Positions 43,873 to 56,300 of a stretch of DNA of 64,000 nucleotides are shown one piece after another. The DNA is taken from NCBI GenBank assembly GCA_024472245.1, contig JANBXD010000001.1, forward strand, positions 3,162,001 through 3,226,000, written 5' to 3'. Each line of letters opens with the position of its first letter. The stretch's first letter is position 1. A model generated the notes under the pieces. It was not told the origin of the DNA and made no database searches. It saw nothing but the letters and a program-made list of their open reading frames with translations. The DNA comes from Beauveria sp. NWAFU-1. Taxonomy: Eukaryota; Ascomycota; Sordariomycetes; Hypocreales; Cordycipitaceae. A program made the translations under genes and the position numbers.

Positions 43873-45461
43873 CTACACAAAAACATATGGTGTAGCTTCC
43901 GCATGAACCCTGTCAAACCAAACAAGATTCAGGTCTGGATCCAAAATCAAACCAAACTTGACGGCTCTGTCATTGTCAAACACGAATTCGGCTCGCAGGG
44001 GCTCATCGTCGCGAGGCAAGCCGCCCACGCTCTCTCCCGCCTGTGCGTAGGCCAGGTACCTTGTCTGTCCGGAGACATGGCGGAGCGTCAGCGTGGACGG
44101 GAAGGACCGATCGCGAGCGTCGATGAAGAGCTGCGCATCGCGGATCTCGACATGAAGACCACGGTATCCCGGGTTCCAGTAATGGCCCGTGTAGGAAGTC
44201 AGCGGCATCTGCTGCGGCTCTGCCTCCTCCGTCTTGGGGGTTGCCCCTGAAGGACGTTGAATGATTGGCTCCGTCACGTTGGATCCTGTTTGGCTGCGCA
44301 CCGGCTCCAGGATGCTGTCGATGAGCGCCTTTTGTAGGTGGACGGCCAGGGCAGCGGCTTCGAGGGCGTTGCCGAGCAGCACGGCGCCGAGCCGCAGGCT
44401 CGGTACGAAGAAGAAGCGACTGCCAAAGCCCGGCACGCCGCCGTTGTGGCCGATGATGGCGTGGCCGCGGTAGTACTCGGTCATCAGACCGGCCGAGTAG
44501 AACCGCGGCGACGACAGCGGCAGCACGTTGGCGGAGTCTGGATTCGGCAGCGAGCGCATCTTTGTGAGGCTCGCGTACACGGCCTTGGAGACGGGCGCCT
44601 GCTGCTGAAGCAGAGCCTTGACGAGCAGAAGGTAGTCGGCGGTGCTGGTGATGATGGACCCGGCGCCCTGGCCCTCGGGGCACTCGAGGGCCGCAAATTC
44701 GCGGTGGCGGCTGGCGGAGGCGTCCCACATGTGGCCGGAGGCGAGGCGCGCGCCGAGGCCGCGGGCGCGGCTCCGCGAGGGCTGCAGGCTGGACGAGGAC
44801 ATGCGAAGCGGCGCAAAGATGCGGGAGTCGAGAAATTCGGAAAAAGGAGTGTGGGTGACGGTCTCGACGAGGTGCGTAGCGACGGTGTACATGATGTTGT
44901 TGTAGATGAACCGGCTACGGATGGGCGCGCAGAGCTGCAAGTTACGCAGGTTACGGGTGACGGAGCGGGTGTCGTCTGGGCGCTCCGAGTTGACGCCAAA
45001 GTAGGAAGAATCATGACTGCATTTGCTTGTTAGTCCTCGATATGCGGTGTTGAGTGAGAGAGAGGGGAAATGGGGCGAGTCAATGGGACGTACCTGGGCA
45101 GACCGGTCCTGTGGCTGAGAATGTCGTCAATGGTGAGGTGCTTGGTGTACTCGGCGTCAGACAGGACAAAGTCGTCGGTGAGGATCTGGGAGACGGGCGT
45201 GTCAAAGGTGATGCGGGGATGCTGCTGGTCGTCCTCGACGAGAAGAGCGACTGAGATTGCGGTCAGGATCTTGGACGACGACGCAATATCGAAGAGGGAG
45301 TCGGCGGTGCAGGGCTCGGCGGACGCGACGGAGATGACGCCAAACGCTTTGGATGCCGTGATGTTGTCGTGGACGAGAGCAATGGACAGGCCGGGCACGT
45401 GGAGCTGGTCCATGAGGCCCGAGACCTGTATATCGAATTCGGCAGATTGGAAGAAGTCCAT
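43873..45461 (-). CDS. Beta-lactamase-like serine hydrolase (class C / PBP4 fold)
   Basis: Exons are 45461-45094 and 45016-43873, with a 77 bp GT-AG intron (donor GTACGT), giving 503 residues. The serine hydrolase motifs are SSSK (Ser61, Lys64), Y-N-N near residue 162 and HNG near 300. The proper HRTG segment lies in exon 1 (about 118). This matches the fungal family of class C beta-lactamase-like proteins; several members are esterases or transacylases in metabolite pathways, others have no known substrate. No signal peptide is seen. The C-terminal 130 residues look like the added domain often found in this group (YTGHYWNPGY). The neighbouring SDR could share a pathway, but there is no direct sign of it. 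Confidence 0.9.
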
Positions 45462-46798
45462 ATTGACTTGCTTAGGCGATGATGCCTAACCAAACGCAAA
45501 AAAGATGGGGTCTTTGAACTCGAATAAGTATATCGTGAAAAGTGATGCCCCGAGGCCGTGATCTTTACGGAGAGGCAAGACTGGACTCGTGCCACGATGA
45601 GGGTAGGCGGCTGTGCCGTGTAAGGTAGGTAGCCAGCTGCGCAGACCCCCGCTTCATCCCATTCAGTAACCAGCTGAGAGCCATGCGGCTGAGTTTCAGC
45701 CCGCAGCGGGAATACACTTCTTCATTAGGTCTAATATTGATTTCATGGTTTACATGCGCACGTCAGGTACGAGCTGTAGTTCAAGATACGGCATGTGTTA
45801 GTTTTGCTCAGATCCTCCCGCAGAAAACGAGGGGTCTCAAGATGGAAGACCGAGTCAACCGTTGGTCGAAAATTCGCAGACTGAAAAACCAAGTGCAAAT
45901 CGCACATGAGAATTGCAAGTTCCCGAAACAGGTCGTATTCTGTCGCGGCGGGGACGGGCCGGAGATAGACTCGGGGCAGTCGCCCGAAACTGAATTGTCC
46001 TAGAGGCCGACCCCGCAGCCCATGTCTGCAGAGCAAAGGAAGAAATCGCTCGTCTGATTTGGAAAGAGTCGAAAAGCAAGGGTCCAATGCAAAGAGAACG
46101 CCAAGAAGAACGAGATTAAACGACGTTTGATTTTGCTTTGTCAAGCAGGCTCCGGCCACCGCCATCTTTCTGCAAGATGGGCAAGTGATCGAAGCCCATG
46201 TGGGCTCAGAGCGGGATTCCCGTGCCGGGATACAATGATATCGCATGCTATCCGTAATACTCTTCAGATGTGTGACAGTATGCTAGTGACTGCTAGTGTA
46301 GTATTGCCAGTTAGTGCTTAAGCCGGCCCGCGAGACCCTGATCCGGAACTCGTGCTCACTTACACCGGGGCTCTCTCGCTCACGCCCAAACGGCCGGGGG
46401 AAGTGCCGCAAGATGCGGGAAAACGGCTGGATTCGCATGGTCAGCCGAATTGGATGGTTAATTCCCGCGCCGTTGAATGGCAGCTCAGGCAACTCCGACA
46501 CTTTCCTCACACTACTCGGTGCATGCGAGTGAGCAGAAAGTACAATCGGGCTCTTTCACACCTCCTGAATAAAGGTAGCACACGACCCGTGGAGGCTATA
46601 TTTGTTGAATAATCTACTGAGATTCGTCGTAGCTATCAAAGAGTCCTCGGTAGCATCTCTCAAAGGCACCTCGGTGAGCTTGCAACACTACATCACTTAC
46701 AAAGCGCTGAGCTTCGACAACAGCCTCGAAGCTATTGGCACAAGAAACCTTTGCATATCAGCCATCAGGCCCGAAACCACTTCAATACAGCCACTCCG
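45462..46798. promoter_or_regulatory. Divergent region between serine hydrolase and SDR
   Basis: This 1.34 kb lies between two genes that diverge. No gene is supported. A 167-codon minus-strand frame (45743-46246) lacks domains. The region should contain both promoters. Confidence 0.45.
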
Positions 46799-47806
46799 AT
46801 GTGTACCTTTACCGGGTATAACCCCGATACCGAGATCCCCGACCTTGCGGGGAGGGTCATCCTCATCACCGGAGGTAAGCATCGCAGCCAGCAGCATTGT
46901 CAAAAGTTGACCGCCTAACACGGTATACGAATAAAAGGCACAAACGGTATTGGCAAGACTGCCGTTCAGGAGCTCGTCAAGCACAACCCCGCACACATTT
47001 ACTTTACCGGGCGCAACCAGCAGGCCGCTGACGCGCTCCTCGCCTCCCTGCCCGCGGGTGCCGCCGCCACCTTTATGCCCTGCGACATGGCCTCGCTCGC
47101 CAGCATCCGGCAGGCCGCCGCGTCGTTTACCTCGCCGCGGCTCGACGTCTTCATCGCCAACGCGGGCGTCATGGCGACGCCGCCCGGGCTGACTCAGGAC
47201 GGGTACGAACACCAGTTTGGCGTCAATCACGTCGGCAACACGGCGCTGCTACTGCGGCTGCTGCCTGTGATGCGGGCGACGGCGGCGCGGGGAGGCTCGA
47301 GCGGCGACAGCAGCAGCAGCGCCGACGTGCGCTTCGTGGCGCTCACGTCGCTGGGATACCGCGCGCACCCGCCGGCTGGCGTGGACCTGGCGAGCGTGCG
47401 TACGACGCAGGAAGGGTTTGCCATGGGCACGTGGGCGCGCTACGGGCAGTCCAAGCTGGCGAATATCCTGACGGCGCGAGAGCTGGCGCGGCGCTGCCCC
47501 GAGATCACGAGTGTTTGCGTGCACCCGGGCGTCGTCAAGACGGGGCTCGTCACGGAGCTGGGGTACTGGGAGAAGATGCTCGTGTACGTGACGAACCCGG
47601 GCGGGCTGATGACGCCGAGACAGGGCTGCTACAACACCGTCTGGGCGGCGACGGGAAGGGACGTCAGGGAGGCGGTGGCCGAGGGTAGGGTGGCGTTTTT
47701 CGAACCGGTGAGGTCGCCGAATGAAGGTGATGCCAAGTGCTGGGATGATGAGCTGGCCAAGGAGCTGTGGGATTGGACGGAACGGGAAGTCGGCGTCAAG
47801 GCGTAG
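46799..47806 (+). CDS. Short-chain dehydrogenase/reductase
   Basis: Exons are 46799-46874 and 46938-47806 with a 63 bp intron; the product is 314 residues. The NAD(P)-binding motif TGGTNGIG (residues 24-31) is split by the intron, NAG lies at 100-102, and the catalytic triad residues are Ser163, Tyr194 and Lys198 (YGQSK). The arrangement is that of classical retinol-dehydrogenase/WW-oxidoreductase-like SDRs. A Gly/Ser-rich insert (residues 143-153) precedes the catalytic Ser. An Arg after the TG(x)3GxG strand (GR at 50-51) suggests NADP use, which is tentative. Third positions are very GC-rich. Substrate unknown. Confidence 0.93.
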
Positions 47807-48156
47807 ATGACTCGGCGTTGAATCGAGGCCTTTGATAATGGGGCTGCTGGCCATATTCTGTGCTCATGCTGTTAGTCTGCCATGCATTTTGACATTGAAC
47901 TTCGTGCGGAGGAGCATCGCATGATCCATAGTCGTGCCATTGCGGAAATGGTTAATTGGTAGAAACATGGTAAATGGATGGTGGATTTCTTATCATTGTA
48001 CAATCCCCTCACTTCGCCCCCCCCCCATACTGCCCCGAGATATGTCTCTTTCCCCTTGCGTAAGCTCTTCTTCCTGAGAAAAGAGACACCGCGTGATATA
48101 TTTACACAAGAGTCTTTTCTAGGCCGGACAACGTAATCCTATTCAAATGGCTGTAT
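47807..48156. other. Convergent 3' region, SDR and NDUFA13
   Basis: The 350 bp holds no gene and presumably contains both 3' UTRs. Confidence 0.6.
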
Positions 48157-48825
48157 TTATTTGGAGGGAGCAGGGGCGACGGTGAGAGTCGGTCTCACGA
48201 AGCTGTGAAAGATCAGTCAACTGTCGATGTGTAACCAGAAGCGGCCTCTGGCGGAAATTGCACCCGGCAGGATGATGACATACCGGTCGTTGTGGTAGAT
48301 TTTCGTATTTTCGCCCAACAGCTCCTTCTCGCGCTTCTGGTCGGCCCAGTATCTGCGGACCTGGTCGCGGTCCTCCTCGGCCTGGAGCAGGGGAATCAGG
48401 CTGATGCGAGCCCACATCTTTTCGCGGGCCAGCTCGCTGCAAGAGACAAACTGGTTAGTATTGTAGGGTCCATGGGCGAGTCGGTGGGTGTTGCAGTATT
48501 GCTCAACGTACTTGGCTTCGCGGATGCCGTGGAAGAGCTTGTACCAGCCGTAGCTCATGACGATGCCCATGCCGATGAGCAGAGTTCCGGGACGGAAGCC
48601 GCGGGCGGGCAGGTTGCGCTGTGCGGGAGGGCGTTAGAAGATTCCGTTACGATAGCACAATGAAGCGAGGCCGGCGGATGCGCTGCACGAGCTAATTGCC
48701 GTCTGCTGCGCAGAGCTGAACGTCGCAAGGACCGCCGAAGCATGTGTGCGAGAACTTCAGCCGCGAATACACACCTTGTACTGGACGGGCTGGTAGCCGC
48801 CTTTGGGGGGCATGTCCTGGGTCAT
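48157..48825 (-). CDS. NDUFA13: NADH:ubiquinone oxidoreductase subunit B16.6 (NDUFA13/GRIM-19)
   Basis: This is an accessory subunit of mitochondrial complex I. Exons are 48825-48775, 48618-48512, 48436-48284 and 48202-48157, phase-consistent, giving 118 residues. Landmarks are the N-terminal QDMPPKGGYQPVQYKR, a single membrane segment (TLLIGMGIVMSYGWYKL), and the following AREKMWARISLIPLLQAEEDR, which is diagnostic of the family. The C-terminus (FVRPTLTVAPAPSK) comes from a 46 nt last exon. The length fits fungal orthologues. A reverse CCAAT (ATTGG, 49053-49057) lies 228 bp before the start. Confidence 0.95.
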
Positions 48826-51800
48826 GGTGGGCGAGTTTTGGGATGGTCGACGGGAAGGCGGATTCGGTAATTGCGCGACGCACTGAGGCAATCGAAACGA
48901 ACGAGGGTCGTATAGCTCCGTGGAGGTGATGGAAGAGCCGGTTCAGTTGGGAAAGGGGCGCGCCAAACGGTCAATCAATGTCGTCGGCCGTCTCGTGTAG
49001 TCGAACGGCGGCTGAGGAGCTCTGCTGAGGCGATTGTTTTGCGTGCCTGGCGATTGGCCAAGTGAAATATTACATAAGCATGGTTTGGAGGTACCTTTAC
49101 GATGGCACTGACAGATGCGAAGAAAAAACATTTGATGAAATAATAGACATGTACTTTGTGGCTAACTTTTCAATAAGTTTGCTACTTTATGAGAAGAAAC
49201 CGGCTGCTGTGAAGCGTGGTGAGAGTATCACAGCTGACCTCCTCGCTTGGGTTGGCAAGGTACTAGACAGCTAGCCAGACCATTGAGAAATCTTCAGTAA
49301 GACGAAGGCATGTAGTTGTGGATAATGAGAGAAAGGCCATGCTACGATCTTCTAATTCACCTTGGTAATTCTGCTTTTTTTGCTTTTGCTGCTCTTCATG
49401 ATTGTGACGTTCTTTTGCTCAGCCTACATCTGGAATCGTCTCAGGTTGACGGACAGCGGCCCCCGCCAGCACATCGGATACGACATGCGACATGCGACAT
49501 CTGCCGCTCCCCAATCTACTCGAAGCACAACTCATCATGTGCTCTCCAAGCCCAAAGACGGCGACCTGTATCCTGTCAGCAGCGATGCAATCCACGCAAA
49601 GCTGGGCCGCTCATCGGCACAACTAGAGAAACCACTAACAGAGCCTTACAACTGTTAAGCCGACTCCAACCTTATTCGCCCGCCCCGAAAATGTGTACCC
49701 AAAGACTACGCCTGCCTGAAGGTTTGGGGCATTTTTTTTTTGAAAGGCCAGGCTGACCCCGGGAGTCCGGATTCGGACCTACATGCAAGTGTGGCATGGT
49801 GACATTGGCTGGAAAGCTTGTGCAGATGCGACGCGGGACGGGAAGAGCAAGTGCAGGCAGGGTGCAGGTGCAAGTCTTGGTTATCTTTTGGGCTGATGAG
49901 TTTTGTTGCTCCCGCGCGCAGCACGCCATCGTTGCACAAGAAGCCGCGGTGGCGTTGGAAACGGGGAAAGTCAAGCACGAAGCTGAGTAGAGACAATAAA
50001 TATCGAAAGAGGCAGGTTTGGGAAAGGAGAGCTCCATGATAGTCCGGATCGTCTGTCATGTGTGCGCAAATGAGAGCACGCTGCTATCAGACCCCCATCC
50101 GCCTGCAACCTGCTGCAAGCCCGTTCCGTCTCCCGATTCGCAAGCCTCATGGGGGCGAGAGTGGCTCTTTGGTTGATATGCTGGTGGGAGCCCGAGGGCT
50201 CGGGCTTGTCGCAGTAATAATGTACTGAAACAGGCAATGAATGGGGGCCATTCCCGGCGGCCCTGTCAATAACTACTTTCCCAGTAATACCAGTAATATA
50301 ATGGTCTCTCGGCTTTGGCCGAGATGGATACGCTGGTTTGCTATTGGTTGAGTAGATATTTATTGCCATGGGCTACGGCGGCAAGTCGTCTTGATTGAAA
50401 AGCAGATGAAAATGCGAGTCAGAGCAATTCAATCATGCCCTGGTAATAAAGGATCCTCAGCGGCTGAAAGAACGGTCTAGGACACCCTCGTGGCGACTCC
50501 AACAAGCCAGCGCACGGCATGTCATTGGAAAGGCTCAGAGCTGGAACTTGCCTTATCTCTGTCTTCTCTGTCTCTCTAACCTTTCTTGTTGTGCCTTTGA
50601 AAGCCGCTACAGCCACCCGTCAACTAACACAATCTAGCCCGTCGTCCGGCTTCAGCCAGTGAATCCCCCACCACTGCAAAGGCTCTAGCCTTGCTTTCGC
50701 ATAGCTCGTCGTTGATCATCTGCTTCCGCTGTTCCTTCTACTTACCTATTTTGCAAGGAAGTCCAAGTTATTATTATCCCCTGTCGGGCTTTTCCTTGCC
50801 AAGCCCTGCAGCGGGCGTCGTTGTCTCGCCAAGTGCCACATCCCGAGCAGCACGACATGCGGCGTTTTGTACGCAGCTTCTTCTTTTTCGCATCTCTGCT
50901 GTTGTGACACCCATTTGGTGCAACGCCCAAGAGCCGAGATTTCAGCAGCGCTGACGAGGCAGGCCGCGCGCGCGCGCGACACAGTTTCGGCCTAGCCTAG
51001 ACCGACTCGTTCTCCTCTTCAGAAACAGATGATGATCCCCGACCGCGCGCGTCAAATTGCCACTAGACAAGCACGACAAAAAGCCACTAATAATTATAAG
51101 TTCAAGTGCCCCGAGACTGGCGTGACCGGCTTGACTTTGCCTGCCCTGCCGCAACTTTTATGAGTACTGCTAATGAACTATTATGCTGGGCCCCGGCGGC
51201 ACGCCCGTTATGACTGGATATCTTTTTTTTCCCTTCTTCTTTGGCTTGGCTCGGCAGGGGTTGTGCCGTGGCTTGAAGCCTTGGAGATGGGCGCACCCTC
51301 CCTCCCTACCCCTGTCAAATCTCTCTTGTCTCTTGCTCCAACAAGCGTCTTCTCGCATGCGCCTAATAATCAAGTTGGGCTTCTCTCACATGTTGTTCGT
51401 CCATGTCTGCTCATCACCTCACATCGCACACACCCCTCCCGGAACCATGTCTGTAAACTCTCAAGCTAGCGGGCCCCGTGTTGTAAATAAAAGTCCCCCG
51501 AAAGAAAAGCTTCATTGGGCCGTTTATAGGCCGATTGACTTTTTTTGGTCATTTCATCAGCTCTTGCTTGCTGCCTCGGGCCGGCGACGTTGCAGGACTG
51601 TCCTGGCTGGCTCGTGTCTTACTTGAACCTCCTCCTACCGCCTCGAAACCTTATAAGACGACGCTTGCCGCCCAACGGCATGTCATCGCGCCCTGCCTGT
51701 TACCTGTGCTGATAACCGTCTACCTCATTCGCTTTGCCCAACATATTTTATATGCCCTGTCACACCTAGTCTGAGACGCAAACAACCGACGTTTTACTTC

Positions 51801-52223
51801 TCTACCCATTGGCATCCCACGCTGGCGACTACAAAAGAACCCACGCTCCGACCTTTTCTTTGCCTGCTTTCTTCAAACCCGTGGTCCCCCCTCTCAGACA
51901 TCACACCGACTTCTTGCCATGCTCCGATAGAAGCCAGCCATCAGGCGCCGACTGCTCCGGTTACACTGCCTGCCCTGAGTCAGACAAACCGTGCATAGTG
52001 TTGACACCAACACGGCGGCACACTACACCACACGACACATCTGCACAATCCTGCCAAGGCCCAGAACCAGCAAACTGAATAGCAAAGAGTACATATGGAT
52101 CCTCAAGCAACAGACCAACGCTCCCGCAACTCATCGTCCAAATCCCATTAACAGCTGGGAACTATCCCCCAGACCACCATCATCACCACCACTCATCTAT
52201 AACCACCACCAGCCGAAAACATC
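48826..52223. other. Second gene-poor stretch, upstream of NDUFA13 and of an orphan
   Basis: This 3.4 kb divergent region carries no supported gene. The NDUFA13 promoter should lie in the left few hundred bases. It holds a CG run at 50965-50978, pyrimidine tracts, and a TATA-like TTTTATATGCC near 51745. The right 1.2 kb, CT-rich, looks like a long regulated promoter and leader for the gene at 52224. Confidence 0.5.
50965..50978 (+). repeat. (CG)7 dinucleotide run
   Basis: Seven CG repeats in a row, in intergenic DNA. Alternating CG of this length can adopt Z-DNA; no other function is shown. Confidence 0.85.
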
Positions 52224-52907
52224 ATGTCCATGTACTCGAAATTCTACCAGATTCCCTACCCGTCTCACAAGTCGCCCATGGACGGCGACACGGCCCACCG
52301 CGACCTCGACTGGGCCTGCGCCGCGCAGACGGACCGCGTCTTCTCCTTTGACGTTGACGAGCGCGGCGTGACGCGCGACCAGAAGCTGCATCTGCTGCAG
52401 GCCGAGTTCTGGCCCGCGCTCGCGCGCTGGGTCGAGGCCCGCCAGGAGGTGCTGCCCGGCGGCACGCTCGTCGGCGGCTGGTGGCGCGCCGACATGATGG
52501 GCATGCTCGACTGGTACCGCGACTGCCTGCGCATGACGCCGCGCTGGGACGACGCCGTCGTCGCCCACGCCGATGGCGTCTGGCGCGACGCCCTCCTTAC
52601 CAGTCCCTGGTTCCACTGGGCCGAGTTCTTTCCCCTGCTCAAGGAGCCCGTGCTCGACGAGCGCGGCAGGCCCGTCACCGACGCCCGCGGATGCGTGCTT
52701 TACCAGGACAAGGACCCGCGCCAGGACGGCATGGAGGATGCGTTTATGGATCTCTGGGAGGCTGTCGCCAACGCGAGGCCGCTCAAGAAGACGGCAAACG
52801 GCCAGTTCATCCTGCCGCACATGCTGCCGCCGTGCTATGAGATGAAGCAGGCGCAGCGACGCATCAAGGCCGCCGCGACAGAGATTGGCCCTTGCGTTTC
52901 GTTTTGA
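52224..52907 (+). CDS. Intronless orphan protein, 227 residues
   Basis: The frame is a single exon with very high third-position GC, which supports coding. It begins MSMYSKFYQIPYPSH and is rich in Trp, Asp and Arg. There is no signal peptide, no membrane segment and no metal-binding pattern; two Trp-rich segments (GGWWRADMMGMLDWYRD, then WFHWAEFFPLLKEP) suggest a compact helical fold. I do not recognise a family. The ATG is the first in the transcript side after a long CT-rich leader. The gene faces away from NDUFA13 and ends 444 bp from the ATG26 end. Confidence 0.8.
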   Translation: MSMYSKFYQIPYPSHKSPMDGDTAHRDLDWACAAQTDRVFSFDVDERGVTRDQKLHLLQAEFWPALARWVEARQEVLPGGTLVGGWWRADMMGMLDWYRDCLRMTPRWDDAVVAHADGVWRDALLTSPWFHWAEFFPLLKEPVLDERGRPVTDARGCVLYQDKDPRQDGMEDAFMDLWEAVANARPLKKTANGQFILPHMLPPCYEMKQAQRRIKAAATEIGPCVSF

Positions 52908-53350
52908 TTCCCACCAACCTCCAGTTTGATCTGTGGGCGTGATTCCTTCTCACTGGTAATTGTCGCACTTGTAATTACTCTGCATATCGAGCGTTCGGCT
53001 TCTCTCCCTTTTGTTGGCCTCCACTTCAGTTTTGCATTGGTTCTTTCAACAGGGACGCCCTTGTCCTATTCTGCATAGCGAGCGAAACTTTCGTCATAAC
53101 ATACCCAAAAGATGTCAGAAAGTACACTCTTGATTCTCTCTGACTGGAAGACAATATTATTAATTCTATCGTGTATGTCTATCATATATGCAGTGTGATA
53201 GTCTAGCCAAAGGAATTATCCCCCGATTGTCATCTTTACCCGTCGTAATCCAGACTCGTTCCCACATGCTAAGCATCATCAAGGGTTAATAATAAACAGA
53301 CGCTAAGAAATCATATCAATCGTAAAGAAACCATTTCATGCGCCGCCACT
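52908..53350. other. Convergent 3' region, orphan and ATG26
   Basis: The 443 bp holds no gene and presumably contains both 3' UTRs. Confidence 0.6.
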
Positions 53351-56300
53351 TCAGACTGCATGGTTCCTCTGAGCCTTTTCTTTTTCAAGAACTAAGTTGT
53401 CGAGCCCCTCGCTCAGCTTCTTGGTCATCATGTCTGGATCGGGCTCGTCACCCCCGACAAAAGTCCAACTTTCTTCCGTGTCCTCATCATCCTCGTCAGG
53501 CTCTGGTTGTTGGTTCTTGCCTGCCTTGCGCTTAATCAAACTCGTAGCATACTCCATATCGCGATAGATTGATTGAATCGCCATATCGACGCCATGATCC
53601 TATACTCTGGTCAGTCTATCACTTCACATAGCGAATGATGAATGCGAACCTTTCGGATCTGCTCGCCAAGCACCCTGGCCTTGACAATCATGCGCTCGTT
53701 GCGCGTCACTTCCCAAAGTGCCCTGCCAAAGCTGTTGGTACCCCATTTCTTCACCCACACACCAACACCAAGGTCCTCGACGCGGCTGGCGAAAAAGTAC
53801 TGGTCGCCAAAGAAGGGTCGAATGATGGTGGGGAGACCAGCTCTCAGGCTTGCACCAGTGGTACCGGAGCCTCCATGGTGCGCCGCAGCGTCGATTTGCT
53901 TAAACAGCCAATCATGAGGGGCGGATTTAATTACATGAATCTCGGGTGGCATTTCGGGTTCGTCAGGCCGTGTCTTGCTTGGGTCTTCCTTTGAAGAGAT
54001 ACGGTCAGACCATCCTTTGGACAAAATGCATCTCACATCCGCTCTCAAGACTGCGTCAATGACCTCCTTGGTCATCTTGGCGGGATCATTGACAATAATG
54101 GACCCGAAGCCGACGTACACCAACTTCTTGCCATCATCCCGTGCCTTTTGAATAAAGTCGGCAAGCTCTTTAGGAGGCGTATATTTATCTGCCTCATCCA
54201 GGAACCAGTACCCAGTGATTCGAATCCAGTCGGAAAAGTCCAGCGGCGGTGCCACAACACAAGGACTGAAATTGTACAGGAATGGAACCTTGTTCGGTTG
54301 CATCTTTTCCAAGCTGGTATTCGGCAGACCGAGCGTCTTGTTTCTCCACCGGTTAACTTGTTGGGCAGTGGCCTTCCAAAAGATGTTGTCAAACATGACA
54401 TAGGTCATGTAATTGTACGCACCACCCATCTTGTGCTCAGGCATAATGAAGGCATGAGGATAGGCGCGCGTGCGAGTCCATGGCATGGTGAATGCTCTGA
54501 AGTAGGGGATCCCCAGCTTTTCCGCAATGTGTATTCCTGCCATTGCCGAGGGAGACTCAATCAGTAGATCAGAGCCTTCGCAGGCTGTGTAGGCAGAGTC
54601 GAGAAGCTCATCCAGCCAGCCTCGAAAGGTCGAATTGGCCTCTCGCAAGAATGCTAGCGTAAAAGTACCATTCTCAATGCAGAGACGCATAAGTTCAGCT
54701 GGGTCTCCTTCGACCTTTGCAAACTCAATGCCATGAGACTCGACCCAGCCTTGGAACTCTGCATGAGTTGCAATGCGAGGCTTATGCCCTTCTGCCAGCA
54801 AACCCTTGCATAGGGCAATGTATGGCTGAACGTCGCCCCTCGAGCCAATCGTCAAGCAGGTAATCTTCATTGAAGTAGACGGCTTGAAGCTCAAGAATGA
54901 CGCGTCTGTATCCTCGAGCAAAATTGTGGGTGCATTTGGCAGGCTTGATACCTCATGAGGCAGCTTTAACTCATGCTCAGGATATTCTTCCTGTCGAGCA
55001 GACTTGAGCGCATCTCTTTCAGCCATGTATTCATCATCATCCTGGGCATCGTCGACCTGTGTGTCAGGTCCCTCGAGGAAGTGATGTGTCTCCAAGTCTT
55101 GTAGTAAGGTAACGGCACAATCGTCACGAACGTCACTTTGTCTGAACTCAAAGAACAGCTCTTCGTGCCCGCGAATGACGAGGACAAGGCCAGAGTAGCC
55201 GAACCGAAAGCCCTTTTCTTTGTGGACAGTCTCGATATCCTTAAGTGGGAGAATCAACTTGGTGCGGGTTCCAGGAAGCAGGCTTCGAAAACAGAATGAC
55301 TGGTTGCTGATGTATATCTTGCCGTACAGAGGCAACACGCGCAGTATGTAACCAAAGTAGGTAGCTTGAAGTCTCTCTGTATCGGGTAACGCAAAATGTG
55401 CCCGGAATCGCTCCATGGATGTCTGTATTTTTCCATCGGAATCTTCCTCAAGGTCATCGTCATCACCTCGGAGGCCTGCGGGCTCATCATAGTGCTTCCC
55501 GCCGCCTTTCCACATGCCTGACACCTTTTCCACGTAGCCCATAGATTCGGTGGCTAGAAGTGAACTCATGCGTTTGCTCGTCTTGTTCAAGTAGTCCGCA
55601 AAGGCACCAGCCCTCTGCAGGGGATACGTGCCCATTTTGGTGATACTCTGAAGACTGGGTGTGAGAGGTCGGTCCTCATCACGCGCCTCTTGCTCATCTT
55701 CCTGGCGCAATTGATCCAAATGCCCGGTTGTTGCGGCATGGCGGGCAGGGCGGGCAGGGCGGAAGGTAGCGTCACTTCCAGGTTGTAAGATTTGGCTCTG
55801 ACTTAGGCTCTTTAAGTGTCCTTGATCGGTAGGCTGCGAACGCATTATGGTTGGTCGCTGAAATGCGCCGCTACCATGCAAAATCTGGCTCGCGGATGGA
55901 TCTTCAGTCCCAGATGCATTCAGACTGGAAAAGCTCGGCTGTTCCATAGAGGACTTTTCAGACTGCAAGTTGGAATCTGATGGGACAAATCCCGTCCTTG
56001 GAGTTTTACCTCCGTCAGAAAGTCGGCTGTGCGGCCTCGAGCTACTGAAGCTCCTGCGTGGGCTGTGATCGATGAATGAACTAGTAGGTGGTCTTGATTG
56101 GTCACGACTAGATTGATCCGTGCCTTCAAATCCATCTCTGCTAGTCCTGGATGAAAACTCGACACTTCCGCGAGGACTAGCGGTTGTCGAACGACGCGGC
56201 GAGAGCGGCGAGAGCGGCGAGAGGGTTGCTTTGACAGTGTCATGAATTTTGCCAGTATGGATCTTATCCAGGCCGGTCTTGGCACGTGAAGACGTGCCAG

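Noticed and set aside
44338..45033. 231-codon frame opposite the serine hydrolase
   Set aside because: Gly/Ala/Val/Arg-rich mirror of a GC-rich coding strand.
47249..47854. 201-codon frame opposite the SDR gene
   Set aside because: Arg/Pro/His-rich mirror of the coding strand; no domain.
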